This document shows positions 14,445 through 26,800 of a stretch of DNA of 64,000 bases, one piece after another. Source of the stretch: Capniomyces stellatus (Eukaryota > Kickxellomycota > Harpellomycetes > Harpellales > Legeriomycetaceae); NCBI GenBank assembly GCA_001661515.1, contig LUVW01000039.1, forward strand, positions 437,898 through 501,897, written 5' to 3'. A model generated the notes under the pieces. That model had not been told where the DNA came from. It saw only the letters and a program-made list of their open reading frames with translations, and ran no database searches. Made by a program: the position numbers and the translations under genes. The first letter of the stretch is position 1. Each line of letters begins with the position of its first letter.

Positions 14445-16067
14445 ATGGACGCCAAGAACTTTACAGCGATTTTCAATAACGACGAGTCTAATGTCGCATT
14501 GATAACAACCGAGTCTTCAGAAGACAGAAGCGTCCGCCTGACCTACGGCGAGCTTAAGAAGCAACTGGCGAGTTTTATTGCTCAGTCAAAGTCTGCCTTG
14601 GGCTCAGAGCTTGTCCCTGGTGTCTCAATTGCCTCAATGTTGGGTAACAATCTGTCTTGCATAGTTGCCTTTTTAGGAACCGCGCTTATGAGATGTGTTG
14701 CGGCGCCACTAAACCCTGCAATGAAGCAAAGCGAAATAGAGTTTTACCTGGAGGACTCTGGAAGCAAAGTACTAATTGTTAGTGAGGACCAGGCTGACGA
14801 AAACCACGAGGGAATCAAAGCTGCTAGAAAACTAAATGTTCAAATATGGACAATACGCTATGATACAAAAAATGGTGGTATCAAACTGTCTCAATTGGAC
14901 GCAAAGTCCAACCAAACTGAGAAAGCAGAGGTTAAGAGTGAGAATGAGAATATTTTATTTGATGATATCCAGTCAAGCGACATTGCCTTATTGCTGCACA
15001 CCTCAGGCACCACCGGTAGACCAAAGGCCGTTCCACTTACCCATGGGAATATAGTCAAGTCCATGTACAATATCTCCGAGACTTACAAGCTTACACCAGC
15101 AGACCGTACGTTTTTAGTGATGCCGCTTTTCCATGTACATGGTCTTATTGGCTCGCTAATGTCTACATTGTTTGCTGGCGGCTCTGCTGTTATTCCTCCA
15201 AAGTTTTCAGCGTCCAAGTTTTGGGAGGAGTTCATTGAGTCCGAGTCCAACTGGTATTCTGCTGTTCCTACCATTCACCAGATTCTATTACAGAACAAGG
15301 TACCAGAGAACTTGCCCAAGATCAGATTTATTCGTTCATGTTCTGCTGCTTTGGCACCAAGCGTACTCCAAAATCTTGAAGACAGGTTCAAGGCACCAGT
15401 ACTTGAAGCGTATGCCATGACTGAGGCATCGCATCAAATGTGTTCAAACCCGCTTCCTCCAAACGCTCACAAACCAGCAAGCGTAGGAATTCCACAGGGC
15501 ATAGAACTGGCTATTTTGGACGACAAGGGCTACAAAGTTGAACTAGGAGAAGTTTGTATTCGGGGTTCGAATGTCACCAGCGGATATTTAAACAATCCAG
15601 AAGCAAACATTGCAAACTTTACCAAAATACATTCTGAAGATCCCAACGCACAGCTGGACAACCCAACTAGTCCAAACTATGGGAAGCTATGGTTCAGAAC
15701 TGGAGACCAGGGCCGCGTTGACTCTGAAGGGTACTTGTTTCTAACAGGCAGAATCAAGGAGCTGATCAATAGAGGTGGTGAAAAGATATCACCGCTCGAA
15801 ATAGATGCAGTGTTGCTGCGTATCCCAGGAGTGACTGAGGCTGTGTGCTTTGCAATAAATGATGAGATTATGGGCCAGGAGGTCAATGCAGCGGTTGTTT
15901 TGGAGGAAAACTCGAGTGTCACAGAGTCGCAAATTAAAGACTTTGTTGCTGAGCACCTTGCAAAGTTCAAGGTGCCTAAACGCGTTTTTATTGCAGACAA
16001 CCTTCCTCGGACAGCTACCGGCAAAATTCAGCGCCGTGTTGTCTCTGAGCACTTTGTTAAAAAGTAG
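14445..16067 (+). CDS. PCS60: Acyl-activating enzyme, oxalyl-CoA synthetase / peroxisomal CoA synthetase-like (Pcs60/AAE3 family)
   Basis: 540 aa, intronless, ANL superfamily. The AMP-binding P-loop is LLLHTSGTTGRPKAVPLTHG near residue 185. Later come YAMTEASHQM followed by SNPLPPNAHKPASVG, which matches the Pcs60/AAE3 subgroup rather than fatty-acyl or acetyl-CoA synthetases. The adenylation core motifs LWFRTGDQGRVDSEGY and LTGRIKELINRGGEKISP follow, with the C-terminal catalytic Lys in PRTATGKIQRR. Characterised members ligate oxalate to CoA, the first step of CoA-dependent oxalate degradation. Odd point: the protein ends EHFVKK without a canonical peroxisomal PTS1 tripeptide, so a cytosolic location or another import route must be considered. 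Oxalate as the substrate is inferred from family resemblance. Confidence 0.93.
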   Translation: MDAKNFTAIFNNDESNVALITTESSEDRSVRLTYGELKKQLASFIAQSKSALGSELVPGVSIASMLGNNLSCIVAFLGTALMRCVAAPLNPAMKQSEIEFYLEDSGSKVLIVSEDQADENHEGIKAARKLNVQIWTIRYDTKNGGIKLSQLDAKSNQTEKAEVKSENENILFDDIQSSDIALLLHTSGTTGRPKAVPLTHGNIVKSMYNISETYKLTPADRTFLVMPLFHVHGLIGSLMSTLFAGGSAVIPPKFSASKFWEEFIESESNWYSAVPTIHQILLQNKVPENLPKIRFIRSCSAALAPSVLQNLEDRFKAPVLEAYAMTEASHQMCSNPLPPNAHKPASVGIPQGIELAILDDKGYKVELGEVCIRGSNVTSGYLNNPEANIANFTKIHSEDPNAQLDNPTSPNYGKLWFRTGDQGRVDSEGYLFLTGRIKELINRGGEKISPLEIDAVLLRIPGVTEAVCFAINDEIMGQEVNAAVVLEENSSVTESQIKDFVAEHLAKFKVPKRVFIADNLPRTATGKIQRRVVSEHFVKK

Positions 16068-16535
16068 CCTGGCATAGTCTTTAAATTAGTCTTTAAATTC
16101 GACTATCATTATCTATTCTTAGTTTTCCTTATGAACAATGTTGGCTTGCACATTATACTAGCTTTATATATACGATTCATAAATAATAAATACGTACTTG
16201 TGAGGCAAATGATGCATGGTGCGTGTGATAAATGATGCATAGCGTTAAACTATCCTGGTTTGATGCCATTTTAATTGTTTATTTGTATATTTATTTCTGT
16301 TGTCAGTCTTGATAAAGCTAGACGTTTTGAATAATTGGTTTAAAAATATTGTTATAGTATACTAGTGCTTAATAAAAATGTAGGTTCTTATACCTCAACA
16401 GCTAGAGTGTATGGAACATTTGTTGCATTTAAAATTGTACACAATGTGAGAGAGGGGGGGGGGGGTTTCAAGCTAGAATTCTTGCTTTGCACCGAGACTT
16501 GCAATTTTTTGCATTTAACAAACTCCAAATCATTT
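16068..16535. other. Convergent spacer
   Basis: 468 bp between the convergent ends of PCS60 (+) and the membrane-protein gene (-). It is AT-rich with AATAAA-like hexamers near 16186 and a G9 run near 16455. No gene is seen. Confidence 0.45.
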
Positions 16536-17857
16536 TTATGGTGTCAAGCGACTTTTTTTCAGGCCGCTGTACTTGTTTTTGAACCCGGTTGGGTAACTTA
16601 TTATCACTGAGCAGCCTTTAGTTGACGGACCAGGTTCGAAGAAAAAAAAGTCGCCCTCAGAGTATCTACAAAACAAAACTGCCAAGTTCCAGGATGCTGA
16701 TACAGATGTGCAAAATAGTAGAACCAGGTAACCTGACATTGCTACCCAAAACACCTGCTGCGAATGGGTGTTGCCTAAAGCAACCGTTAATAGGTAAAAT
16801 GAAACTGAGGCGCCTAGCACAGAATCTCTTCTGTGGTGAAAATTGTTAACCCCCGTTGTGACCATTACTAGAATCAAAACATTGGCAATCACCAAAATCA
16901 TATTGTACCCGCTAACACCTCCTTCTAGTCCTTCCCCATCCGACGACTGAGTGACAACGTGTGCCATCATAAACAGTGTGCACAGCTCATAAGCCAAAAG
17001 CACCGAAAATGACGCATGACACATAATAAACGTTAGCATCGATGTGTATGGCGAGTACTTGTTTAGTTTTACATACACAATGCACAAAACAACAACACAA
17101 AGCAGCTTGAAAATAGTAGACTCGATCGTTCTATCAAAGCCCTAAATACAAATACAAACAAACATGAGTATAAATACAAATACAAACAAATATAAATATA
17201 AACAAACATAGATATAAATATGTATTATTGAACGTCCTAAATGTCTATCTCTTTTGTTTTACTGTTTTTATTAGTTTTACTTTCAGGTCAGTTGTAACTT
17301 TAAACATCTACAACTCCCGTTTCTTTTTTTTTATGGTACCGGTTGTTGTTGGTAGTTAAAAGTTGTGTAATTTAAAGTGAATTTACCAATGTTGTTATCG
17401 AGAATATGGCAAACATACAGTACAAGGCAGGGAAGTATGCCAAAGTATGTCTTATTTCTAAAACGCTGGGATTGGGAACAGACGAGTAGATAAAATACCC
17501 CACCAACCATACAACACCAACTATGTGTATCCAAAAGTATGCAAACATCGGCGTCATAAATGTAATACGTGCCTCGTAGACATCCATCAGAGTTGACTTA
17601 TTTGGGTTATTGCCAAGCCTAAACCCTATGTCTCGGAAAATACTGTACTTGTTTGCACTATTGTTGGATATGCTCAGCCCCCCAACAAAAAGCAAATTTC
17701 TATGCGCATTGGTTTTGTCTATTGCTGGAAACAATGGGTAAAAGTAAAACACAAACAGTAGCGCCAACAATGTGATTTTGGACAAAAAGCCCAAGGCCCG
17801 ACTACATCTCTTTAGTGCCTTTGTAGCTACAGCCGAATATCGACGGAGTATATCCAT
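16536..17857 (-). CDS. Predicted multi-pass membrane protein of unknown function, two exons
   Basis: Modelled as complement(join(16536..17141,17387..17857)), 358 aa. The 245-nt intron has donor GTAAAT after TTG and acceptor TTTAG before GGC, and is in phase 0. Without it the first ORF stops after 12 intron-encoded bases, while the second exon is open over 200 codons in the matching frame. The protein has about seven hydrophobic segments. One near residues 95-130 contains ITFMTP followed by a Trp-rich helix (FWIHIVGVVWLVGYF), faintly like the TspO/DUF1774 fold, but too weak to name. The tail is soluble and basic. No signal peptide beyond the first TM is evident. The function is unknown. Confidence 0.65.
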
Positions 17858-19748
17858 CCGTTTTGCTTAACAAAGTATGTTGGCACTTTGTTATAGTGGT
17901 TTATATTTCCTATAAAGTGAAAAGTATATGTACAGATGCAATAGTAAGAGTGTTGAGGGACTTTAAATGGGTAGGGTAAAGGCTCGGTGCTTACCACTAT
18001 TAAGGATATAACGCTTCTCACATTATCAGAGTGTTTTTGAACTGTGCAGTTTTATATAAAATGCGTATTATGGAGGTGTTTTAATTGCAACTTTGGATTA
18101 AACATTGCTATTTTAATGATGCAACTTTTACTGTTTTAATAAACGTCAATGCGACAGAAATATCATAATATTTCGGGGATCAGGCTTTAATTATAGCCTA
18201 GTGACGTTAGCGCGGTACGGTTTTGATATTTCTGGGAATAGATATGAACAATGGAAACTGGTACAAACTTTATACAATAAAAGAGGAGGTGTAACACGGC
18301 TTATTATAACATCAATGACCCTTGAAAACATGGTGTGTGTGTATGTCTAATTTCAGTTTGGCGATTGATCGTCATAGTGATTAATACCAGTACAGTGACT
18401 TTGCATCTACACCTAGGCTAAGAATAAGCCAATCTGGCGTTTGTAACACTAGAAATAGACTATTTTTAAAGTGTACGACACAATGGGTGCTTTGCACTCT
18501 AGATTGGAAAAGCACCGAGTTAGCTCGAAAAATAGAATTAAATAATTAGCCGCTTCTTTATCTCAACAACAATTGCATCTTTTTCGGCTATTTTAACAAA
18601 AGTGCTAGCTGGCACAAAGGCAAAGGGCAAAGGGCAAAAGGCAAAGGCAGATGATTAAGGTTTAGAGAAGAGTTGTAGTTGTGCTATTTGGGCAGAAAAG
18701 TGATTGAGCAAGCAGATCCAGTAGGCAAAAGTAATATATTACCAAATATGTAGGGGGTAAATGATCCAAGACAAAGTTTGAAACCAAATACGCTGCAAAC
18801 AATCCTGATATTTCACAGAAAAAAAAGCAATCAAATGTAGAAAGATAATTGGTGGTTTGAATCCAGTAATGCTGGAGAAAATTGATGTTATTTTTTAAAC
18901 AATGTTAATATAAAGTATTGAAATAGAATATTAGCAGTGGTGGTGTTTTGTATGTTGCCGTGACCAATGGTCTGTTAAGGATCCAATGTCAGCATGGCAT
19001 TTGTTATTATAAATGAGAGTTGGTTTTCATGTTCACTTTTTGTCTTCGTTTTCATATTCATTTTCAAACTAGCGGACAAACCGTTCAATCAAATAAGATA
19101 GCATCCAAGAAAAAAAAAGAAAACAAAGTGTTAGTAAATAGGAGACAGAACGAAATAGAGATAGTGAAATTTCACATGGAATTTGAGAAAACTGACGATT
19201 TGAATGAAGCAAATGAAGCAAATGAAGTGAGAATAGGGCAAGAAAATATCAATGAAAGTGGTTTGATTTAGTAGGAATAAAAGAGAAAGGAGAGAAAGCT
19301 GGGTAATTAGTAGCGTTATTGGGGAAATAGCCAATTGCCATAGCCTGATGATAAGTTGCTATAAAATCCAGCACCAACCAAGTTGGCTTTAAGCTGTTTA
19401 ACAAAAATGCAAAGTTGATGGATTTTGGGTATTAACTTTTCATTACTAGCGAAGAATAAAGCTCGGCAGAATTTAGAAAATAAACTGAATGACAAAAAGT
19501 ATAATGAAAAGAAATAAAACAGAAAGCAAGACAAAAAGTAAAACATAAATTAAAGCAAAAGTTAAAGAAACAATAAACAATAAATAAAAAAAAGAACAAA
19601 AAAACAACAATAAACAGGACAGGAATAAATAAAGAAAGTATAGTCTTTTCATTCTTGTAAAAAAATCCTTTTACTGTTTTTATTTTCCTTTAATAAAATT
19701 GTATTAGTAAGACTTGGAAAGAAAGAGATATATAAAAAAAAGCACGAA
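17858..19748. other. 1.9-kb intergenic region between divergent genes
   Basis: It lies between the start of the membrane-protein gene (-) and ACADM (+). It is AT-rich, with small purine-rich repeats near 18618-18650 (GGCAAAG units). ORFs such as 19020-19271 are A-rich and without motifs. The last 250 bp before ACADM is A-rich and probably its promoter and 5' UTR. Confidence 0.45.
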
Positions 19749-20990
19749 ATGAGTTTTATTTTCAGGTCATCAGCTGCCAAGAAGGCACTATCCAACTCAA
19801 CAAAGTTGACTCGTGGTTTCTCTGCTACAGCATCAAAGTCTGTCTCCTTTGCGCTTTCTGAAGAGCAAGTTTCGGTACAAGAGTTGGCCAGAAAATTCAG
19901 TCGTGAAGTTATCCTCCCAGCCGCAGCACACCATGATAAAACCGGAGAGTACCCAGTAGATATCATCAAGCAGGCATGGGACATTGGATTGCTGAACACC
20001 CACGTTCCCGCCGAGTATGGAGGCATTGGGCTTGGTGTGTTTGACGCAGCTTTGGTTTCTGAGGAATTGGCCTATGGTTGCACGGGTATCCAAACAGCCA
20101 TGGAGGCAAACGGGCTTGCTGAAGCACCAGTTATTTTGGCTGCAAACGACTTTCAAAAGAAAAAGTACCTGGGGAGAATGACCGAGGAGCCATTGATGGC
20201 AGCATACGCCGTAACTGAACCAGGAGCAGGAAGCGATCTTGCTGGAGCCAAAACCAATGCCGTAAAGCAGGGAGACAAATGGGTCGTAAACGGACAAAAG
20301 ATGTGGATCACCAACGGAGGCAAGGCCAACTGGTACTTTTTGCTAGCAAAGACCGACCCAAAGGCAAATGCAGGCAGCGCATTCACTGGCTTTATTGTTG
20401 ATGCTGACACCCCAGGAATCACCGTTGGCCGCAAGGAGTGGAACATGGGCCAGCGGGCCAGCGACACTAGAGGCATCACCTTTGAGAATGTGCTGGTTTC
20501 AGACGAAAACAGAGTTGGTGAGGTTGGAAAGGGATTCAAGATTGCTATGGGGGCCTTTGATATCACCCGTCCGCTTGTTGCTTCAGGAGCCGTTGGTCTT
20601 GCCCAGCGTGCCATGGACGAAGCCACAAAGTACTCTTTGGAGCGTAAGACTATGGGAACCCAAATAGCCAACCACCAGGCCGTTGCATTTATGCTTGCAG
20701 ACATGGCTATTGGCATTGAGTCATCAAGAATGATGGTATGGAAGTCATCTCATATGCGCGATTTGGGTCAGCGCAACACATACCATGCCAGTATTGCCAA
20801 GGCTCTTGCCTCAGAAACCGCCAACAAGTGTGCTGCTGACGCCGTGCAAATCTTTGGAGGTAACGGCTACAACTCCGATTACCCAGTAGAGAAACTCATG
20901 AGAGACGCCAAGATCTTTATGATTTACGAAGGAACTAGTCAAATCCAAAGACTGATCATTAGCAGAACCATTTTGGATGCTGCCAAATAA
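19749..20990 (+). CDS. ACADM: Medium-chain acyl-CoA dehydrogenase, mitochondrial
   Basis: 413 aa. The N-terminal 30 residues are Ser/Arg/Lys-rich without acids, a typical mitochondrial presequence. The mature part follows MCAD closely: [11 protein letters not shown] (FAD/substrate loop), [59 protein letters not shown] and [11 protein letters not shown]. The Glu of IYEGTSQ is the catalytic base at the MCAD position. The enzyme performs the FAD-dependent alpha,beta-dehydrogenation that starts mitochondrial beta-oxidation, passing electrons to ETF. Saccharomyces lacks this pathway, so the gene marks a fungus with mitochondrial fatty-acid oxidation. No intron is seen, and AATAAA-like hexamers follow the stop directly. 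Confidence 0.95.
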   Translation: MSFIFRSSAAKKALSNSTKLTRGFSATASKSVSFALSEEQVSVQELARKFSREVILPAAAHHDKTGEYPVDIIKQAWDIGLLNTHVPAEYGGIGLGVFDAALVSEELAYGCTGIQTAMEANGLAEAPVILAANDFQKKKYLGRMTEEPLMAAYAVTEPGAGSDLAGAKTNAVKQGDKWVVNGQKMWITNGGKANWYFLLAKTDPKANAGSAFTGFIVDADTPGITVGRKEWNMGQRASDTRGITFENVLVSDENRVGEVGKGFKIAMGAFDITRPLVASGAVGLAQRAMDEATKYSLERKTMGTQIANHQAVAFMLADMAIGIESSRMMVWKSSHMRDLGQRNTYHASIAKALASETANKCAADAVQIFGGNGYNSDYPVEKLMRDAKIFMIYEGTSQIQRLIISRTILDAAK

Positions 20991-21437
20991 ACATTTAATA
21001 AACATGCATTATACTTACAGTTGAATTTAAACACATTTACTCTATTATGTTTAACCTTGAAATAAAAACTACCAATATATCGTACATTTTTTTTAATATT
21101 TGATTTGTTAAATTAAACTTTTGAAAACACCCGAGTTTAGTTTGGTTAAACCCGCTTCTGAGCTATTCCAAAAACACCACTTGTAAGCGATACCCGCTAA
21201 TCTAACTGAACGCCGAACTAGTAGGATGGAGAAATAATAATCAATTTGGTATACGCCCAACATGGAAACAATGCTAAAAGAAAATTTAAATGTAATCTAA
21301 AAGTTTAAAGAATATACCACCCAAACGCCAATCACAAAAAGGCGAGAGTAAAAAAAGCACCGATATATCAAAATCGTTGTATTGACAAGAAGAAAATGGT
21401 ACGTTGATAGTGGACTTTTATTTTAAAATGTTTACTA
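20991..21437. other. Convergent spacer between ACADM and PKR1
   Basis: 447 bp, AT-rich, with tandem AATAAAC-like hexamers right after the ACADM stop. No coding signal. Confidence 0.45.
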
Positions 21438-21957
21438 CTATATCCTTTTTCTTAAAGACCTTGAAGGGTTTGTCTGATTTGTTTTAGACTCATCTTGAGC
21501 AGTAACGGATTTGGTGTCGGATTTAGTATCGGAATTAGTGTCGCCTTTTTCGCCAAGTACAACATTATTCAATTCGTTTAAAAAGCTGTGGAAAAAAAGT
21601 ATGCAGATAGCGAGTTTGGTTAGTTAAATAGCCAATTTGTTTTTAGACAAACGTAAACAGTAGGAATATAATTTCAAAAAAAAAAAGTACAACTTACAAA
21701 TGAATAGTGGCAAAAAAGAGTAAGGCCAAGAGTATCAAGGCAACAACATGTAAATTTCCACCTGTTGCATACAGCAGAAACAAAAGAACCAAGAATAAGG
21801 CTACAAAAGTTACATTGAGAATCAAAATAACGCTGCTGTTCACGCCGCCGATTAACACTGAATCTATAATGTCTTGAACGAATCCTTTGCTAGTGGTAGA
21901 GACAATTTTACTCCTGTCATCTTCTTGGTTGGAGCTGGAGTCTTTGGCTGCTGTCAT
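21438..21957 (-). CDS. PKR1: V-ATPase assembly factor Pkr1, ER membrane, two exons
   Basis: complement(join(21438..21585,21698..21957)), 135 aa. The 112-nt intron has donor GTAAGT and acceptor TTCCACAG and is in phase 2. Splicing gives TIHFFLNELNNVVLG, where the unspliced frame would stop. The family hallmark is a short cytosolic N-terminus with FVQDIIDSVLIGGVNSSV, followed by two adjacent hydrophobic hairpin helices (about residues 42-60 and 65-85), then a polar Asp/Ser/Thr/Lys-rich tail. Pkr1 helps assemble the V0 sector of the vacuolar proton ATPase in the ER with the Vma12/21/22 system. It is divergently arranged with eIF3j, 384 bp start to start, so the spacer is a shared upstream region. 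Confidence 0.85.
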
Positions 21958-22341
21958 TATTAGGAATTAAATAAAGTGTTGGTAAAGGCAAATATCGTTT
22001 CACGTCAATGTAGAAAAGGATAACAGAAATATTGTTACTGGAAATTATAAAACAAACAATTAAAAAATTGAAGACTCGGTTGTTGTTTTAAAATATAGAT
22101 AATTTCCAATCAATGACAAATAAAATAGCAAAGCAAGCAGAAAAAAAAAATATTCAAGCAATAACAAAACTGGTTGGATTTCAATAAAAAAAAAAATTGG
22201 AACCTAAAAAAATTTAATCTGATTTTAAATATTTAACGGCCTATTTGGGAAAACAGACTCTTCTTTTATTAATTGAATACAAATCAATAAAAATAAATCC
22301 AAAATCAAATCCAAAGCTAAAAAGGATTTAGTGAATCAAAC
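21958..22341. promoter_or_regulatory. Shared divergent upstream region of PKR1 and eIF3j
   Basis: 384 bp between the two start codons, with several A/T homopolymer runs (A10 tracts near 22140 and 22190) of the nucleosome-depleting type common at fungal promoters. No ORF. The promoter role follows from gene orientation only. Confidence 0.5.
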
Positions 22342-23549
22342 ATGTCTTCAAAGTGGAGTAAGTAGTGTGGAGTTTATAGAGGAACTGATGAATAAGAAAC
22401 AATTGAAAAGAGTATTAATCAAGATTGGCTACTTGGATCAAATGGAATTTGTTCGTAGATAAAGACCCGGTAGCAGCTGTCCCAGTGACATACAACAAAA
22501 AGTGGGATGAGGAGGATGGAAGTGACAGCGATGTCAAGGTAAAATCCCCAACTTTGTGAGATTTACTAGGAAAAAGAAAGAAAGAAAGAAAGAAAAAGTA
22601 CAGTTGATAAAGTTGCTGGAAAATTAATCAAGAAATAACAGCGAAAATGAAAAGAAAAATAATACTAACTAATCGATTTTGCAGGATAACTGGGATGATT
22701 CTGAAGAAGAATCAGAGGAAGAGGAGGCACCTGAAGTAGCTGCTAAACCAGCACCAACAAAGAAGGTAGCGTTGCATACCCATGAACTTTATTCTGGCGG
22801 TTTTGTTGATGTAGTTTTTAAATTGAAAAGTAGAGCAAGGTGTTGTAAATGAACAGCAACAGGGCGTTGTAGATGGGCAATAATGGTACTAATTTTGAAA
22901 ATAACAATGAAATAGCCTGCACCTAAATATGAATCAGAATCCTCTGATGATGAAGAAGAAGAGCTTTCGAAAAAGGAGCTTGAAAAGAGACAAGTTGTTG
23001 AATCAGATTTGCAGAACGCTGAGGATTTGTTTTCTGGAATGACAATTAAAGGTAAAAAAGAATTGAAATTGAAACTATTATAGTTGGGGGGATTTCAATA
23101 TCGCAACTGTTTTTATTTATTGTTAAGAGAAAAAACGAAATAATGTACTAATAAGGTTTTTATGATTAATGCAACTGGATGGGTTAACAGATCAGGAGTT
23201 CCAAAAGACAATCATGACAATGAATCCAAAAACCGAAGTCGAGTTTGCATCCTTTAGAAAGTCGCTGGTTGAAAAGATCTTGAAGAGTTCAAACTCGCGC
23301 TACTTTGGAGAGTTTATCAACCAAATGACAAGAGACTTGTGTGAGCCATTGAAGGATGTTGAGGTTTCAAAGATCAACCGTACACTGACAGCGTTGGTCA
23401 ATGAGAAGCAGAGAGCAGCTAAATCGGCAATAAAGGGCAAGGGAAAGAAGGGAGGAGCAAAGAAGGCTATGGTTGCAGCACCACCAAAGGGAAAGGCGGA
23501 TATAGCTGATTACACCAACGAGTATGATGACTTTGATGACTTTATGTAG
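22342..23549 (+). CDS. HCR1: Translation initiation factor eIF3 subunit j (Hcr1-like), five exons
   Basis: join(22342..22357,22459..22538,22685..22765,22916..23051,23191..23549), 223 aa. The first coding exon has only 16 nt (MSSKW plus one base). All four introns have GT-AG ends and the phases agree. The product has the family layout: acidic N-terminus with KKWDEED and DNWDDSEEESEEEE, then DLFSGMTIK joined across the last intron to DQEFQKTIMTMNPKTEVEF, a helical core SRYFGEFINQMTRDLCEPL, a basic KGKGKKGGAKK stretch and an acidic end DDFDDFM. eIF3j is a loosely bound eIF3 subunit that occupies the 40S decoding centre and also helps in 20S pre-rRNA processing and ribosome recycling. It converges with the large gene at 23840-29383 over a T29-like run. 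Confidence 0.92.
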
Positions 23550-23839
23550 ATTTTATAAAGATTTTTTTTTTAAAAAAAGAGAAGAAAAAGTTTTTTTTTT
23601 TTTTTTTTTTTTTTTTAAAGGAAAGGAGGGATATGTGATTTGGGAATTTTGAGCAACTCAGCCGACAAAAGCCTTGCTTCAGAAAAACATTGATTTGGTT
23701 GAATGTCTATTTAGTTATAATTTAGTAATAAAAGACGAGAAACCAGAATTAACCAGAACACAAGGCAAAAATGAAAGCAAGAAAAAGTAGTTGTGTAACA
23801 AATGATTCAAAGAAATGAAATTAAGAGCATAGTGTACTT
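23550..23839. other. Convergent spacer with long poly-T run
   Basis: 290 bp between eIF3j and the PPR-like gene. It contains T10, A8 and a run of about 28 T (23588-23618). No gene. Confidence 0.6.
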
Positions 23840-26800
23840 TTAGTTGATTGTTAAAAGAGAGATGAGACTATTGATGGATTGTGCGTGGTTAAAACGCTCA
23901 TTGGTTATAAAGTAATGCTTTAGGCTACTGAGGATAGGCAGTGTGAGTAGTTCGGAGTGCAATAAACTGGCTGTGTGGTTCGTTTCAAGTCGATCTGGAT
24001 CAATATCTGGCAGCTCTAACGAGTGCGGATCGGCACTATTTGAGTTTGAATAAGGGTAAGTTGATTTGAGGTGTTTTAGATTCGTGGAAAGGTGTGAGAT
24101 GTGAAAAGCGAGGCGGTCAATGGTTGTCTCGATGTTGATGGGGTGTGGTGTTGTGATGCTGGTGGCAAGGGAGTTGGATGGAATGGAAGTTTGCCTTTCA
24201 AGAGACAGGATGTACAAAAAGCAAATGTTGGAAAGCAGGGGAACCAAGTTGATGTTTATTTGTTTGGAGAACATGGCAGAGTCGGGGTTTTTGTTGGATG
24301 TAGAGTGTTGCGGGGTGGCTGAGAATGAGGCTGCGCGGTGAAGAATTGATTCAGAAATGGCAAGTTCAAGCAGGTTGGAGTCGACGAGATTGTCTAGTAA
24401 GGCGCTGGTTTCAGTGTCTATGAAGTAGTCTTTTGGGATTGGAAAGTAAGCAGAGCCATTTTTCAAGCAGTCAGCAACCAAACGGCTGGCAGAGTTATTG
24501 GTTAAAGCGCTATTTTTGGAATGGACTTTGCTCAAAAACGAGTTGAGGGTTGAGCGACGGTGCTTGGCAAGCACTTCCATCAGGTCAGCAAAGGTGGTAA
24601 AGTTTGGTTTGAGTTGGCTTTGATTGGCCATGATAGAAAAAACATCAAACACACCAAACGGAATTGTGTGTTTGGTAGAGGCGTTGGAACTGATTTCTGG
24701 TGTGTGCTTGAATAAGCGAATGGCAGCGTTTATCGGTTTTGAATGTACAAGTCCAAGGCTTTTGGAATGGCGTGAGCGATGAGAGAGCGAGTTGATGTAG
24801 TCGTCCAGGTATTCGATTGGCCCTTTTGTGATGAGTTTTGGGTGGATGGCCGAGATGTTTTTTGGAGAGCAGTGATAGGACGTAGAGATGATTTTTGACC
24901 AAACGTCAGGAGAAACCAGGGACAGGCCAGAGTCTGGGTTAGAGCTGGTTCTATCGTTTAGATTTTGGTTTAGATTTGAGATTGGGTTTGGAATTGGGGT
25001 TGAGTTTGGGTTTAGATTTGGGTTTGGAGAGCAAGTACTAGGCTGCAGGGTAGTTAGCAGCGAGTAAGAGTGTATGAACCTGTCAAAGTGATCTAAAGAC
25101 TTTGACCGTGAAACCGATTCAAGCAAGTCAATGACAAAGGCAACAGGAACGTCTTTTGAAAAATCAAATGCATGTGGAGCCTTAAGTGAGTTTTTAACAA
25201 TGTGGTTGAGGATGTAAAGCCCAAACTCGGCCAAATATAACTCTCGAGTAGCACTATTGTCAAGCAAAATACCAGGAAGCCCACTATTTGGACCTACATC
25301 AACATCTTCATCATCTAGTTGGTTTGATTGGTTTAGGTGTGATTTTGCGGCAATACTGGTGTTATGGCCCAGCTTTCCAGTACTTTTTTTGCCTAATAAA
25401 TGTGACAGGTGGGGCAGTCTTTGTGGCTGGGAATTGACAAGACTAGAGTAAAAAGAGATGAGCGATTTGGTGGTTGGAAAGGAGTTATTGTGGGTTATCA
25501 AGTCTTCAAACCGACCAATCGCCTTGTTGACTTGGTGAGTTCTTGAGTAGTAGTCAATGGCTATAGATTCTGTCTGCCTGAAATAGCTTTTAGTGTAACT
25601 TGTGTCTGTTTGGGTGGTGTGGACTGCGTTTTGCATGGCAGGAATGTCGTTTTCAGCCATTGATTCAAGACATGCCTTGTAAGTGTACAGGTCCTTGTCA
25701 CTGGCTCTCTTTCTCAGTTTAAAGTCCCTTTTGTGAACCGGGTACAGCACCTCGACAGTTGAGTTGTAAAGCTCAGCGAGTGCGGCTGGCCCAACAATCA
25801 GCTTGTCAGCAACCATCGCCTTGTAAAAGGGCCATGCCTGATCCAGGATCCTTGATTTCGCCAGCCCTCTAAGCTTGTTTGACCTGTAGATCGAAGTCTC
25901 GTTGTGCTCCCAGCTCTCCATTTTCAACCTCAAGTCCGTCCCTCTCGTTCTAGCTGGCTGCAGAATCGGGCTGCGTCTAGGATCAATTACCACCTCGTAC
26001 CCCCTCCTCTCAAACCTTCTGTTTATGCTCTCAATGCTCAGCTCAACGTCCTTGTCTGTAAATATGCTTTTGATGTAGTTTTTTTGGTCTCCTGCTTTGG
26101 ACGCACCGGCATTGTTATGCTGATCCGAACCCAAGTTTGCACCAGGAACCGTGCTGTATGATGGGCCAGAATCCGCGCTTGTCGATGTTCTCACTATGTA
26201 CAGCTTCCACAGCTCGATAAGCCCACAGACCTGGATAATTTGCAGTGGTTTATCTTTCAGCAAGTCCAAGTATTCCGCATTTCCGCTATTGGCCGATCCA
26301 ATACTATGCTTTTTCTCCGTGTCAAGTGCACGTTTGCTGTTTCTAACAAACAAAACCATTTCACCAACACTTTTAGCGTTTTTAAAATTGCAGTTTTCCC
26401 CCGCCATTGCAATGCCCACAACGCTCCAGTAGTACTTGTCAAAGTACCCTTTAAACTCAGCGTCATGAGGCTGCTTAACAGCACCATTTTTGTCCTGCTG
26501 CTGTATCAGCCCATAAAGCAACCCAAGCTCCACACTATAGAACCTCGCCACAATGCTTTCTACCACTTTGCTGCTTAGGTGCGCTCTTATGCTGAACAGC
26601 CGTTTGTAAACCTTTCTAATGATCTCTACTCCACTCTGCAAACCCAACCCATGCACTGCCTGCACCAAACCAAGGTCCCAGCTATTTGTGTTTGAAACAA
26701 ACATCATAGCGCTGCTTAAGTCCAAGTTCGAGTTCAAGTTCGAGTTCGAATCTCCCAGAATCAGGTTTGAGATCCCTTCACTGACATCGCTTATTATATC

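Noticed and set aside
18840..18880. Possible tRNA T-loop (TTTGAATCC) on the + strand
   Set aside because: No matching acceptor, D or anticodon stems could be traced around it. No tRNA gene could be supported anywhere in the window.
19020..19334. Small ORFs on both strands upstream of ACADM
   Set aside because: A/T-biased chance frames with no recognisable domain.
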